Positions 1-6,755 are shown, numbered from the stretch's first letter. The stretch: 8,102 nucleotides of DNA from Spirochaetia bacterium (GCA_029880625.1 JAOUOA010000102.1:1-8102), one strand, 5' to 3'. The notes: a model not told the origin generated them from the letters alone. A program made the numbers and translations.

Positions 1-22
1 TTCAGTCAGGATGTTTACAATT

Positions 23-508
23 TCAGTGTAATCCTGTTATCGGCTCCGGCAGCTCCAGCTTCGCATATTTTTTTATATTCTTTTCGCGAAACCATCCCTT
101 TCGCATTTCTAAAGCGTACAGCGCCGGTTCGGAAGAATGATAGGTTTTACTGCCGTTGTCAGGCTCCATGCTTCTGTATTCAATAAAGTAGCCCTGACTG
201 TCAAAAAATCCCACATCCAGAGGGATGAGGGTGTTTTTCATCCAGAAGGAAAGACTTCGTTCCTGGGGAAAGACAAAAAGCATTCCTTCTTCTTTGCCGA
301 TCGATTCGCGGAACATTAAGCCTCTGTTTCTTTCGCTCTGAGTACGCGCAATTTCTGCGGTTACTTCATGGCCGCCCACCCTGATGGTGAGGGTTTTCAG
401 GCGGCGGCCAAAAAGCGTATCGCAGTTTACGGACGGCGATATAAAAAGCGTCAGAAATAAAATCTGAAACAGGTAGAAAAATAATTTATTGTTCAGCGCA
501 AACTTCAC
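23..508 (-). CDS. Exported DUF192 family protein
   Basis: This is a DUF192 protein of 161 residues, a family of small beta-rich exported proteins whose biochemical role is not established. The family signatures are in order: ERNRGLMFRE at 59-68, GMLFVFP at 75-81, SFWMKNTLIPLDVGFFD at 87-103 and ALEMRKGWF at 132-140. Residues 9-25 are strongly hydrophobic and Cys29 follows, so it is exported and may be a lipoprotein. The residues before the Cys (SVN) fit only the relaxed spirochaetal lipobox. The start is GTG; the next Met codon lies inside the domain, and the GTG overlaps the stop of the upstream lipoprotein gene in a GTGA junction. I see no Shine-Dalgarno sequence, so translation is probably coupled to the upstream gene. 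Its length is normal for an exported family member. Family assignment is firm, function unknown. Confidence 0.92.
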   Translation of the reverse strand: MKFALNNKLFFYLFQILFLTLFISPSVNCDTLFGRRLKTLTIRVGGHEVTAEIARTQSERNRGLMFRESIGKEEGMLFVFPQERSLSFWMKNTLIPLDVGFFDSQGYFIEYRSMEPDNGSKTYHSSEPALYALEMRKGWFREKNIKKYAKLELPEPITGLH

Positions 509-1815
509 TTAAACTGAACCCGGATTAAACCGCGTTTTACTTCTGTTACATTGATATTTTTTCCAGTGTCTCTTACGACAAAAAACATTTTTGGATTGTT
601 TCCGTAAAAGGCAATGCTGTCTGCAAGTGCGAAGGATCTTCCGGGATAAACAACTTCCCATACAACTTCGTTTGTAGAAGATGAAATTTCATTGATCTGA
701 CGGACATTGGTGCGTTCCTGAAGGTCATCGCGGAATGTTCCTGCATCTTTTACAGGAAGTCCTCGGATTTTCATCTGGATTACATTGTTTCTGGTCTGTT
801 CGGCCCATTCCGTAGAAAGCTTTCTGTGGATGAAGCTGGCAGCTCCTGCAGGTTTACTTTTGTCTGAACCGAGGGCGTACCGCTTCATGGCGGCCTGAGC
901 TGCAGCCAGGTCTGTGGTCTGTGCGCCGTTGTTGTGCTGATTGTATTCGCCGAGAACCCGTCCCGCTCCCCAGAGCGAAAGAATGCTTAAATTTCCCGTA
1001 GCCTTAAAGGACTTGAGGCCGGATCTTTTAAATGCTTCCACTTCAATCTTCTGCGGGTTCGCTTCAATTTTTCCGACAATCAGAACATCGGCTCCGGCCT
1101 TCATGGCTTTATCTTTGATTTTGTCGGGAATATTGTCTGCATTGCCTGCAACCTGAGCTTCGTTCAGACCTCGGGCGGCGTCTTTCGGGTCAACAACTGT
1201 ATAGCCTTTGCTGACAAGATATTCTCTGAGAGAGGCAGATACCATTCCGTTTCTGGATGTAAATCCTTCCACGCGTTTGCCGCCTCTTGGAAGATTGTAC
1301 TCTTCGCGGATTAAAATGATGACCTTGGGATTCCCCACAAGTTTCTGCATGGTATCGATGCGGTTCTGAAGCGCTGCCGGATCCACCTGAAAGCGGACAA
1401 AGACACGGAGCATTTTTACGGTATCAAGCATGTACTCTTTTTCTTCTACAATTTGATCATTTCTGCAGATTCCTTTAGCCTGAGCAAAGATTTCATTTCC
1501 GATGGACTGTCCGTCTGAAACATTGGAAATTGCAGAAATTTCTTCTCCGATGCATTTCTGAACGGCAATTCTGCAGGCATCTTCTTTTGCTTTATCCCTG
1601 GAAGCGGCTTTACTTGTAAAAACAGGAGATTCTCCCCATACGGTAATTTTTCCGCTTTTACAGAGGCTTACATCAAAGTCTCCTCCCTTTTTGCTTCCGC
1701 CCGAACAGAAGGAAATGGCATAGATCATTATTATTGAGGCTGTAAAGAATCCGATTTTTACAGCTATTGTTCCTGGTTTTTTATTTAGATTATGTCCTGT
1801 ATTGAGTAGTTTCAT
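505..1815 (-). CDS. Putative FlgT-like envelope lipoprotein
   Basis: This 436-residue exported protein is probably anchored in the envelope. A positively charged start is followed by a hydrophobic stretch at 21-36 and then Cys37 with SGGSKKGG, typical of a lipoprotein tether; Phe just before the Cys is unusual even for spirochaetes. Residues about 54-150 resemble the N-terminal domain of FlgT/LPP20 proteins: a GKITVWGES strand, an Ala/Lys-rich helix at 69-89 and a strand ending RVFVRFQVD. Residues about 163-285 look like a TolB/CsgG-type fold (KVIILIREEY, REYLVSKGYTVVDP, ADVLIVGKIEA). Residues 343-436 form a further alpha/beta module (IQMKIRGLP, VVWEVVYPG) also seen in FlgT-like proteins. FlgT in Vibrio belongs to the flagellar H-ring, and this gene diverges from flgN-flgK, so a flagellar or outer-membrane role is plausible. 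These domain matches are recognised by eye and are not proven. GGGAG and GGAA lie upstream of the ATG. Confidence 0.72.
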   Translation of the reverse strand: MKLLNTGHNLNKKPGTIAVKIGFFTASIIMIYAISFCSGGSKKGGDFDVSLCKSGKITVWGESPVFTSKAASRDKAKEDACRIAVQKCIGEEISAISNVSDGQSIGNEIFAQAKGICRNDQIVEEKEYMLDTVKMLRVFVRFQVDPAALQNRIDTMQKLVGNPKVIILIREEYNLPRGGKRVEGFTSRNGMVSASLREYLVSKGYTVVDPKDAARGLNEAQVAGNADNIPDKIKDKAMKAGADVLIVGKIEANPQKIEVEAFKRSGLKSFKATGNLSILSLWGAGRVLGEYNQHNNGAQTTDLAAAQAAMKRYALGSDKSKPAGAASFIHRKLSTEWAEQTRNNVIQMKIRGLPVKDAGTFRDDLQERTNVRQINEISSSTNEVVWEVVYPGRSFALADSIAFYGNNPKMFFVVRDTGKNINVTEVKRGLIRVQFK

Positions 1816-1850
1816 TTATCATTCCGCTCCCTTTGAATAGTCGATTCAGA

Positions 1851-1879
1851 CTTATACATTATGAAGTACAGTCAATCAA
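1851..1879 (-). promoter_or_regulatory. Candidate sigma70 promoter for the lipoprotein-DUF192 unit
   Basis: Read on the minus strand, TTGATT (1879-1874, 4 of 6 consensus bases) and TATAAG (1856-1851, 5 of 6) are separated by exactly 17 bases. Transcription would start near 1844, leaving a leader of about 29 bases before the ATG at 1815. An imperfect inverted repeat (GAAT, AGTCG, ATTC) lies near the predicted start and could be an operator, but it is short. Confidence 0.45.
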
Positions 1880-1939
1880 ATAATTTTTTAATCATGTTTT
1901 TGTAAGGAAAGCCGAATCAAAGAGGTAGGGAGAAAAGTT

Positions 1940-2452
1940 ATGTTTAAAAAATATTCTGAGTTACTGGCGCAGGAAACCCTGATTTTGAAAGCAGCGCTGG
2001 AAGCGGAAAAAGAAAAACGCAGAAGTATTTTTGCTGCAGACGGAAAAAAACTTCAGGCGTTGACGGAAAAGTCTTCCATACTGATGGAAGAGGTTCGGGA
2101 AATAGCTTCAAAAAGAGAGCGTCTTTTTGTCGGCTATGCAAGAGAGCATTACCTGGAACTTTCAGGACCGGTGACGCTCACGCAGTTCTGTCTTCTTACT
2201 GATGAAAAGGCTCCCGAACTTTCGCAGGACACCTGCCGGATTGTGGATGAATACAGAAATACAGCTTTTAAGTTAAAGCAGGAAACGGAAGAAAACGGAA
2301 GGCGCCTGACGGATGCGCGCGATACCATTCACAAACTTCTTGAATCGCTTTCATCCGATGACGATTCCACTTATAATAATTCAGGGAAAGCTTCACAGGA
2401 TAAAATCAGAAAAAAATATACGGGTTCTGTTGTTGTCAATGCCAATGCATGA
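1940..2452 (+). CDS. flgN: FlgN-type flagellar export chaperone
   Basis: This is a 170-residue FlgN-like protein, the cytoplasmic chaperone that binds the C-terminal ends of hook-associated proteins FlgK and FlgL and delivers them to the flagellar type III export gate. The sequence is almost wholly helical and charged, with heptad-like helices at about 5-65 and 90-138, as expected for FlgN. The tail from about 141 is Ser/Asn-rich and holds TYNNSGK, which is common near the end of FlgN proteins. FlgN sequences diverge strongly, so the call leans partly on position: flgK follows after 30 bases on the same strand. GGGAG at 1928-1932, seven bases before the ATG, is a good ribosome-binding site. 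The promoter should lie in the 124-base divergent gap, but I found no convincing one on this strand, including no clear sigma28 match. Confidence 0.82.
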   Translation: MFKKYSELLAQETLILKAALEAEKEKRRSIFAADGKKLQALTEKSSILMEEVREIASKRERLFVGYAREHYLELSGPVTLTQFCLLTDEKAPELSQDTCRIVDEYRNTAFKLKQETEENGRRLTDARDTIHKLLESLSSDDDSTYNNSGKASQDKIRKKYTGSVVVNANA

Positions 2453-2482
2453 CATCATCTAGCGATAAGGGCAGGTAGGATT

Positions 2483-4417
2483 ATGGGTTCAACATTCGGC
2501 GGACTGGAAATAGGAAAACGCGGGCTGAGCGCGCATCAGCTTGCGCTCAACACTACGGGTCACAATATCTCCAATGCGGACAATCCCCATTATGCGCGTC
2601 AGCGGGTTACCATGGAGGCAATGGATCCTCTTTACGAACCTTCATTGAATCGTGCAAACGGCCCCGGACAGATCGGCCAGGGAGTGAATGTTGCGCAGGT
2701 GGAAAGAATCCGCGATATGTTTTACGATGACCAGATCAGCAATGTCGTTAATGAAAAAGGTTTCTGGGATTCTTCACGCCTTTATCTTTATCAGATGGAA
2801 CAGATCTTTTCCGAACCCGGAGACAATACTCTCAGGACGTTAACCGATAATTTATGGGGTTCGCTTCAGGAGCTTTCCGCATATCCTTCCGATATGGCGC
2901 ACCGGGAAGTTGTAATTGAAAGAGCAAAAGCTCTTACAACGCGTATGCATGATATGTATAACGGTCTGAGCAGTCTTCGAACCCGCGCCAACAATGAGGT
3001 AATTGCAGCCGTTGATCAGGTAAACTCGCTTGCCGCTAAAATCCGCGATTTAAATGAAAGAATTCTTAAAGTACAGGCCCTCGGCGATAATCCGAATGAT
3101 CTTATGGATAAACGCGATAAGGCCATTGAAGATCTGTCCGAACTGGTGGATGTCAATGTCGGAAGAGGCGATCAAGACGAGCTTTTTGTGTTTATCGGAG
3201 AGCAGGCTGTCGTTCAGGGAGAGGTTCACAGGAAACTGATCACCCAGCCAGATCCTGCGAATGAAGGAATGGCAAGAATCGTCTGGGAGCACAATCAAAA
3301 AGATGTGATCATTGACGGCGGAAAAATTGCAGGTCTGGTCGACATGCGGGACCGCGCCATTACGGAAAGGATTGATCAGCTGGATCTCTATGCGGTGAAT
3401 CTTGCAGATACATTAAATGAAATTCATAAAGACGGATTCGGTCTGGACGGAAAAACAAATATGAATTTTTTTGAAATCCGCGATCTGAGTTCTTCTTCGG
3501 ACAGTTCCTTCCGGATGCAGAATGTATCGGGAAATTTTGATTTAAATCAGGATGGAACCGAAGAGGTTACGGCCGTTTTCCGGATTACGGGAAATAACAC
3601 GGTAGATCCGGACCGAAGGCTCGGACTGAACGGAACCGTAACATTTTTCAGAAATGATATGGAGAACACTCCTGTTCGGATTGACTATACTCAGGATCAA
3701 ACCCTACGTGATGTAATAAAAAGAATCAACGATTCAAAAGCAGGCGTGGTTGCGTATTTAACTCATGACAATCAGCTTGCGCTAAAGGGCGATGTTGCAG
3801 AAGATAACAGGATGAGCAATTTCATGATCCGTCATCTGGAAGATTCCGGAGAGCTCCTGGTGGGTTATGCAGGCGTTCTACAGTCATCCGGCGAAGCGGG
3901 CGCTTTTGATTTTCGCCGCATCAATGAAATTTCAAAACTGCGCGCCAGACGCGAAGATATTACTCTGACTCCGATTTTTCATCCGTCAAGCCATCTGTTT
4001 GTTTCAAGAGCAATTGAAAACAGTCCGGCCTCCATCGCTGCCGGCAGGGGAAAAGACCGCGACGGAGTGGGCGACTATACTATGGAAGGCGGACCCGGCG
4101 ACGGAAACAATGCTCTTCTTCTGGCATCTGCTTTAAAGCAGGGCAATAAAATGATCGGTCACAGTAAAAATCCGGAAGAATTTTACAATGCTCTGATTTC
4201 CAAACTGGGCACTGAATCCAGGGCGGCGGAAGACGCCATCCAGAGGCAGAAAGACAATTTAATGGAACTGAACAATCTTCGCCAGACCGTGATGGGCGTC
4301 AGCCTTGACGAAGAAATGTCAAACATGGTGCAGTTCCAGCATTCCTACAATGCTTCGGCGCGTTTTATCCAGACACAGACAGAAATGCTGGATACAATCC
4401 TGCGTATGGGCGTGTAA
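2483..4417 (+). CDS. flgK: Flagellar hook-associated protein FlgK (HAP1)
   Basis: FlgK, 644 residues, is exported through the flagellar type III apparatus and forms the junction between hook and filament; in spirochaetes this lies in the periplasm. The N-terminal D0 rod domain (STFGGLEIGKRGLSAHQLAL, then GHNISNADNPHYARQRV) and the C-terminal D0 helix (607-644, with EEMSNMVQFQHSYNASARFIQ) are both canonical. Residues about 90-215 are the D1 helices. The central insert (about 330-500) carries the variable domain and contains an EF-hand-like DLNQDGTEE at 353-361. Length matches spirochaetal FlgK, which is longer than the roughly 550 residues of enteric FlgK. The AGGT/AGGA run just before the ATG serves as ribosome-binding site. 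It is probably co-transcribed with flgN. flgL is not downstream: the next gene converges after 15 bases. Confidence 0.97.
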   Translation: MGSTFGGLEIGKRGLSAHQLALNTTGHNISNADNPHYARQRVTMEAMDPLYEPSLNRANGPGQIGQGVNVAQVERIRDMFYDDQISNVVNEKGFWDSSRLYLYQMEQIFSEPGDNTLRTLTDNLWGSLQELSAYPSDMAHREVVIERAKALTTRMHDMYNGLSSLRTRANNEVIAAVDQVNSLAAKIRDLNERILKVQALGDNPNDLMDKRDKAIEDLSELVDVNVGRGDQDELFVFIGEQAVVQGEVHRKLITQPDPANEGMARIVWEHNQKDVIIDGGKIAGLVDMRDRAITERIDQLDLYAVNLADTLNEIHKDGFGLDGKTNMNFFEIRDLSSSSDSSFRMQNVSGNFDLNQDGTEEVTAVFRITGNNTVDPDRRLGLNGTVTFFRNDMENTPVRIDYTQDQTLRDVIKRINDSKAGVVAYLTHDNQLALKGDVAEDNRMSNFMIRHLEDSGELLVGYAGVLQSSGEAGAFDFRRINEISKLRARREDITLTPIFHPSSHLFVSRAIENSPASIAAGRGKDRDGVGDYTMEGGPGDGNNALLLASALKQGNKMIGHSKNPEEFYNALISKLGTESRAAEDAIQRQKDNLMELNNLRQTVMGVSLDEEMSNMVQFQHSYNASARFIQTQTEMLDTILRMGV

Positions 4418-4432
4418 GATAGGTAAATCCAC

Positions 4433-5068
4433 TCATAAAGTATATTTCAGCTCATAGGATGCCCTTGCTCCCGGCGGAGATTTTTCCATTTTCTGATAGT
4501 TTAAATCTTCGCGTTTATGGTCCACCAGTGCGTTCCTTACATTCTCTGTAATTAAGATCTGCCGCGCTTCAGCCGTATCTTCGCCCAGTTTGCTTGCAGC
4601 ATTGACTTCGGCTCCGTAGACATCATGATCGCCGATGCGGAGCATTTTTCCGAAGCCGATTCCCACGCAGAGAAGGATGTCTTCGATTTCAGGCGTATGG
4701 ATATTGTAATCTTCCAGAACTTTCATCATATTGATGGCGCAGTCAACAGCCTTCATGGGATTTCGAAAAATAATCAGCAGGCTGTCCGCTTCCACTTTCA
4801 GAAGAATGCCGTCATGATTATCAATGACGGGAATCAGAAGCCGCTGAGATTCGTATATGGTCTGGAGAAAATGGATGATTCCGTATTCTTCCACACCGCG
4901 TGAAAATCCGGATAGATCCGTAAACATTACGGCCCACTCTTCGCCGAATAAATCCCAGATTCTTGTATCAATTGCTTTTTTATCTGTTCCTGGCTGAAGC
5001 CTTTCTTCGATTAGTTTTTCCAGTCTGTCTTCAGAAGCGCTCTGTCCGATCTGTCGGTTTAATGGCAT
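4433..5068 (-). CDS. Stand-alone class III adenylate/guanylate cyclase domain protein
   Basis: This 211-residue soluble protein is essentially one class III nucleotide cyclase domain (about 42-205) with a short N-terminal lead and no visible sensor or membrane segment. Metal-binding aspartates are Asp51 in FTDLSGFS and Asp95 in KVEADSLLIIF. Lys91 and Asp149 occupy the adenine-selecting positions, pointing to ATP rather than GTP. Asn156 of YGAEVNAASKLGED is present, but the transition-state Arg four residues later is Lys160, and the usual Gly before Asp95 is Ala94. The ASKLGED variant is familiar from a bacterial subgroup, so activity is possible but not assured. Class III domains work as dimers. 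AAGGAG at 5076-5081, seven bases from the ATG, is an excellent ribosome-binding site. It lies 20 bases after the hydrolase gene, probably in one operon, and converges on flgK. Confidence 0.9.
   Translation of the reverse strand: MPLNRQIGQSASEDRLEKLIEERLQPGTDKKAIDTRIWDLFGEEWAVMFTDLSGFSRGVEEYGIIHFLQTIYESQRLLIPVIDNHDGILLKVEADSLLIIFRNPMKAVDCAINMMKVLEDYNIHTPEIEDILLCVGIGFGKMLRIGDHDVYGAEVNAASKLGEDTAEARQILITENVRNALVDHKREDLNYQKMEKSPPGARASYELKYTL
4468..4485 (+). terminator. Possible weak terminator for flgN-flgK
   Basis: On the plus strand CTCC and GGAG (4468-4471 and 4476-4479) form a 4-pair stem with a CGGC loop, followed by A and five T. It lies about 50 bases past the flgK stop, inside the 3' end of the convergent cyclase gene. 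The stem is short, so this is a weak candidate. No better hairpin exists in the 15-base gap between the genes. Confidence 0.25.
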
Positions 5069-5088
5069 AATTTTTCTCCTTAAATAAT

Positions 5089-5898
5089 TTATAATTTTTT
5101 TAACCAGTTATAAATAGAAGTTGCAACATTTTCATGGCCGTCTTCCAGCATCAGTTCATGCCCCATGTTCTGAAAAATTTCTGCTTCAGACTTATAGGCT
5201 TTTGCCGTGCCATTAATTCCCGGAGTCGGCAGAAGTGAATCCTTTTCGCCCCCGAAAACGGCTACAGGAATGCTGATTTTTGAAGGGGAGGAAAATTTAT
5301 AAAAAATCAACTGCATAAAGGCAAGATAGGAATCATTGCTGATCAATTTATGGTATTTGATGATTTTTCTGTTTGAAATTGCGTAAAAAAATGCTTTTTT
5401 AAAAAGAGCCGGAGTTTTAACAAATTCAAACATATTCAGCTTTAAATTGATTTTTAAAAAAAGAAGAGGAGTCTTTTTTATAACTCGAAGGGTTACAGGC
5501 ATAAGTCCCCAGGGAGGAACAGAGGCAAGAAGCACGCATCCTGCTGCGGGATATTTTTCAATATAGAGCTGGGAAAGAATGCCGCCCATGGAATGTCCAA
5601 TCAGAACAGGGTGTTTTCCTGTTTCTCTTAAAATTTGTTCTGCAGCTCGATGGATATCTTTAAGATAATCATTTACGGTTGCGCGCCAGACGGTTTCTTT
5701 TCCTTCGCTTTTACCGTGTCCCCGAAGGCTGACTGCATAACAGGTATAACCCTGTTTTGAAAAGTAAGGCATAAAATGTTCTTTCCAGCACCATGCGCCA
5801 TGGAACATTCCATGAATGAACAGAAGAGGCGGCTTTTTAGTTTTGCGTTTGGGACCGCTTTGTATGATTTCCAGTTTGAATTCCGGCATTTTCAACAT
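5089..5898 (-). CDS. Alpha/beta hydrolase (monoacylglycerol-lipase-like or esterase)
   Basis: This 269-residue alpha/beta hydrolase-fold enzyme probably cleaves an ester or lipid-like substrate; the substrate cannot be told from sequence. The oxyanion-hole segment LLFIHGMFHGAWCW is at 25-38 and the RGHGKS motif at 59-64. The nucleophile elbow GHSMGG puts Ser103 at the active site, Asp220 in GGEKD is the likely acid, and His247 in NMGHE is the catalytic base. A helical Lys-rich cap fills about 130-205. There is no signal peptide, so it should be cytoplasmic. Length is normal for the fold. The start is uncertain: neither the ATG at 5898 nor the one at 5889 (Met4) has a Shine-Dalgarno sequence, and a promoter-like -10 box abuts the first. 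It is followed closely by the cyclase gene, suggesting co-transcription without an obvious functional link. Confidence 0.88.
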   Translation of the reverse strand: MLKMPEFKLEIIQSGPKRKTKKPPLLFIHGMFHGAWCWKEHFMPYFSKQGYTCYAVSLRGHGKSEGKETVWRATVNDYLKDIHRAAEQILRETGKHPVLIGHSMGGILSQLYIEKYPAAGCVLLASVPPWGLMPVTLRVIKKTPLLFLKINLKLNMFEFVKTPALFKKAFFYAISNRKIIKYHKLISNDSYLAFMQLIFYKFSSPSKISIPVAVFGGEKDSLLPTPGINGTAKAYKSEAEIFQNMGHELMLEDGHENVATSIYNWLKKL

Positions 5899-5926
5899 AT
5901 TACAGGTTTAATAGAGAATAATTCAA
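5899..5926 (-). promoter_or_regulatory. Candidate promoter for the hydrolase-cyclase operon
   Basis: On the minus strand TTGAAT (5926-5921, 4 of 6) and TGTAAT (5904-5899, 5 of 6) are spaced by 16 bases. The -10 box directly touches the first ATG of the hydrolase, so a transcript would start near 5892, inside the annotated first codons, favouring Met4 and a near-leaderless message. An AT-rich inverted repeat (ATTATT, 6-base loop, AATAAT, at 5932-5949) sits just upstream and might bind a regulator. Confidence 0.3.
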
Positions 5927-5951
5927 GAAATATTATTTGAAAGAATAATGA

Positions 5952-6050
5952 TTAAAGTCTGATCTTCCAGAGTTTGATGCTGAATATACGGTAGAAGATA
6001 TCAGGGAAGTCGCTTACTTACAGATGATATTCCGCAGAAACCCCATTTGA
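5952..6050 (+). pseudogene. Coding-like remnant, possibly a frameshifted small gene
   Basis: An open stretch of 32 codons reads LKSDLPEFDAEYTVEDIREV and continues AYLQMIFRRNPI to a TGA. Its composition is protein-like (mixed acidic, hydrophobic and aromatic residues), unlike the AT-rich spacer around it. It has no start of its own: TAA and TGA stand just before it. An ATG at 5948-5950, in the neighbouring frame, would join it if one base near 5957 were removed, giving a start MIKSDLPEF. It may be the end of a decayed or truncated gene, or a chance open frame. I do not recognise the family. Confidence 0.3.
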
Positions 6051-6074
6051 AAATATTATGAATTGTTCTTTAAA

Positions 6075-6104
6075 TTGAAAATGATTGATTTGCTATGCTA
6101 TAGT
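6075..6104 (+). promoter_or_regulatory. Extended -10 sigma70-like promoter P1 upstream of the RibD_C gene
   Basis: TTGAAA (6075-6080, 5 of 6) and TATAGT (6099-6104, 5 of 6) are 18 bases apart, and the -10 is preceded by TGC, an extended -10 element. It is the best promoter match in the window. Transcription would start near 6111, giving a leader of about 129 bases that first crosses the hairpin at 6135-6165. Confidence 0.55.
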
Positions 6105-6106
6105 CA

Positions 6107-6137
6107 TTGACTGTCTGCAAAATCTTTTGAATATAAT
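6107..6137 (+). promoter_or_regulatory. Second promoter-like sequence P2 upstream of the RibD_C gene
   Basis: TTGACT (6107-6112, 5 of 6) precedes a perfect TATAAT (6132-6137) with a long 19-base spacer. Predicted start near 6144. The -10 box overlaps the left arm of the hairpin at 6135-6165, so a P2 transcript would lack that arm. Confidence 0.4.
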
Positions 6138-6165
6138 TCCAATGCTGCTGTCGGGAATTTTTTTT
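6135..6165 (+). terminator. Hairpin with T tract in the RibD_C leader (terminator or attenuator)
   Basis: AATTCC (6135-6140) pairs perfectly with GGAATT (6154-6159) around a 13-base loop, and an uninterrupted run of eight T covers 6158-6165. This is an intrinsic-terminator layout with a modest, AT-rich stem. It lies between promoter P1 and the gene at 6240. It could end transcripts from P1, or be the leftover terminator of the decayed gene that ends at 6050. Confidence 0.42.
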
Positions 6166-6239
6166 ATTTCAAAGAATATTGGTTATTTAAATTTGTACCG
6201 GCTGCAGATTCTAATATAAGGGTTCTCAAGAAAAAAAAT

Positions 6240-6755
6240 ATGAAAACAAATGTTTATATAGCTTCAAGTCTGGACGGTTATATTGCCCGCACTGACGGAG
6301 GTTTGGACTGGCTTTCCATTGCTGAAAAAGAGGGCGAAGATTACGGATTCAGTAAATTTTTCAGCTCCATTGACACAATTGTGATGGGGCGAAATACATT
6401 TGATATCGTAAAAGAATTTAAACCCTGGCCGTATTCAGAAAAGCAGTGTATTATTTATACATCCAGGCCTGCTGAAGTCCTGCATAATGAAAAATATTTT
6501 TCAGGAAGCATTTCAGAGCTGTATGAATTTATTCAAAAATCCGGTGCGGATAATGTTTATGCCGACGGAGGAAGGCTCATCCAGGGGTTTCTGGAACATG
6601 ATTATATTGATGAAATCACGATCTCTATTATTCCGATTCTGCTCGGAGACGGAATTCCGCTCTTTGGAAAAATGCAGAAGAATATCAAGCTTCACCTGAT
6701 GGAAAGCGTCCGTTTTGAAACGGGTCTTGTGCAGGTAAGGTACCGGCTTAAATAA
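6240..6755 (+). CDS. RibD_C / dihydrofolate reductase-like family protein
   Basis: This 171-residue protein belongs to the RibD C-terminal / DHFR-fold family (YwjB/YyaP type), putative NAD(P)H-dependent reductases whose substrates are mostly unknown. It is not a confirmed folate enzyme. Signatures in order: VYIASSLDGYIA at 5-16, the tryptophan segment GGLDWLS at 20-26, DTIVMGRNTFD at 45-55, VYADGGRLIQGFL at 106-118 and DEITISIIPILLGDGIPLF at 124-142. These are all the expected elements, and the length is normal for the single-domain form. There is no signal peptide, so it is cytoplasmic. The start fits the family N-terminus exactly, although the ribosome-binding site is weak (AAGGG is 17 bases away, then an A run). 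The gene stands alone, with its own leader holding tandem promoters and a terminator-like hairpin. Confidence 0.93.
   Translation: MKTNVYIASSLDGYIARTDGGLDWLSIAEKEGEDYGFSKFFSSIDTIVMGRNTFDIVKEFKPWPYSEKQCIIYTSRPAEVLHNEKYFSGSISELYEFIQKSGADNVYADGGRLIQGFLEHDYIDEITISIIPILLGDGIPLFGKMQKNIKLHLMESVRFETGLVQVRYRLK

Larger units (their letters stand above)
5899..6239. other. AT-rich intergenic region between hydrolase and RibD_C genes
   Basis: This 341-base stretch holds no intact gene that I can see. It contains the hydrolase promoter candidate, an AT-rich palindrome (5932-5949), a coding-like remnant (5952-6050), two promoter-like sequences facing right and a hairpin with a T tract before the RibD_C gene. 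Its base composition is clearly more AT-rich than the flagellar genes to the left. Confidence 0.6.

Noticed and set aside
1889..1918. Sigma28-like element (GCCGAATC) before flgN.
   Set aside because: No TAAA lies at the required 15-base distance and the -10 match is poor.
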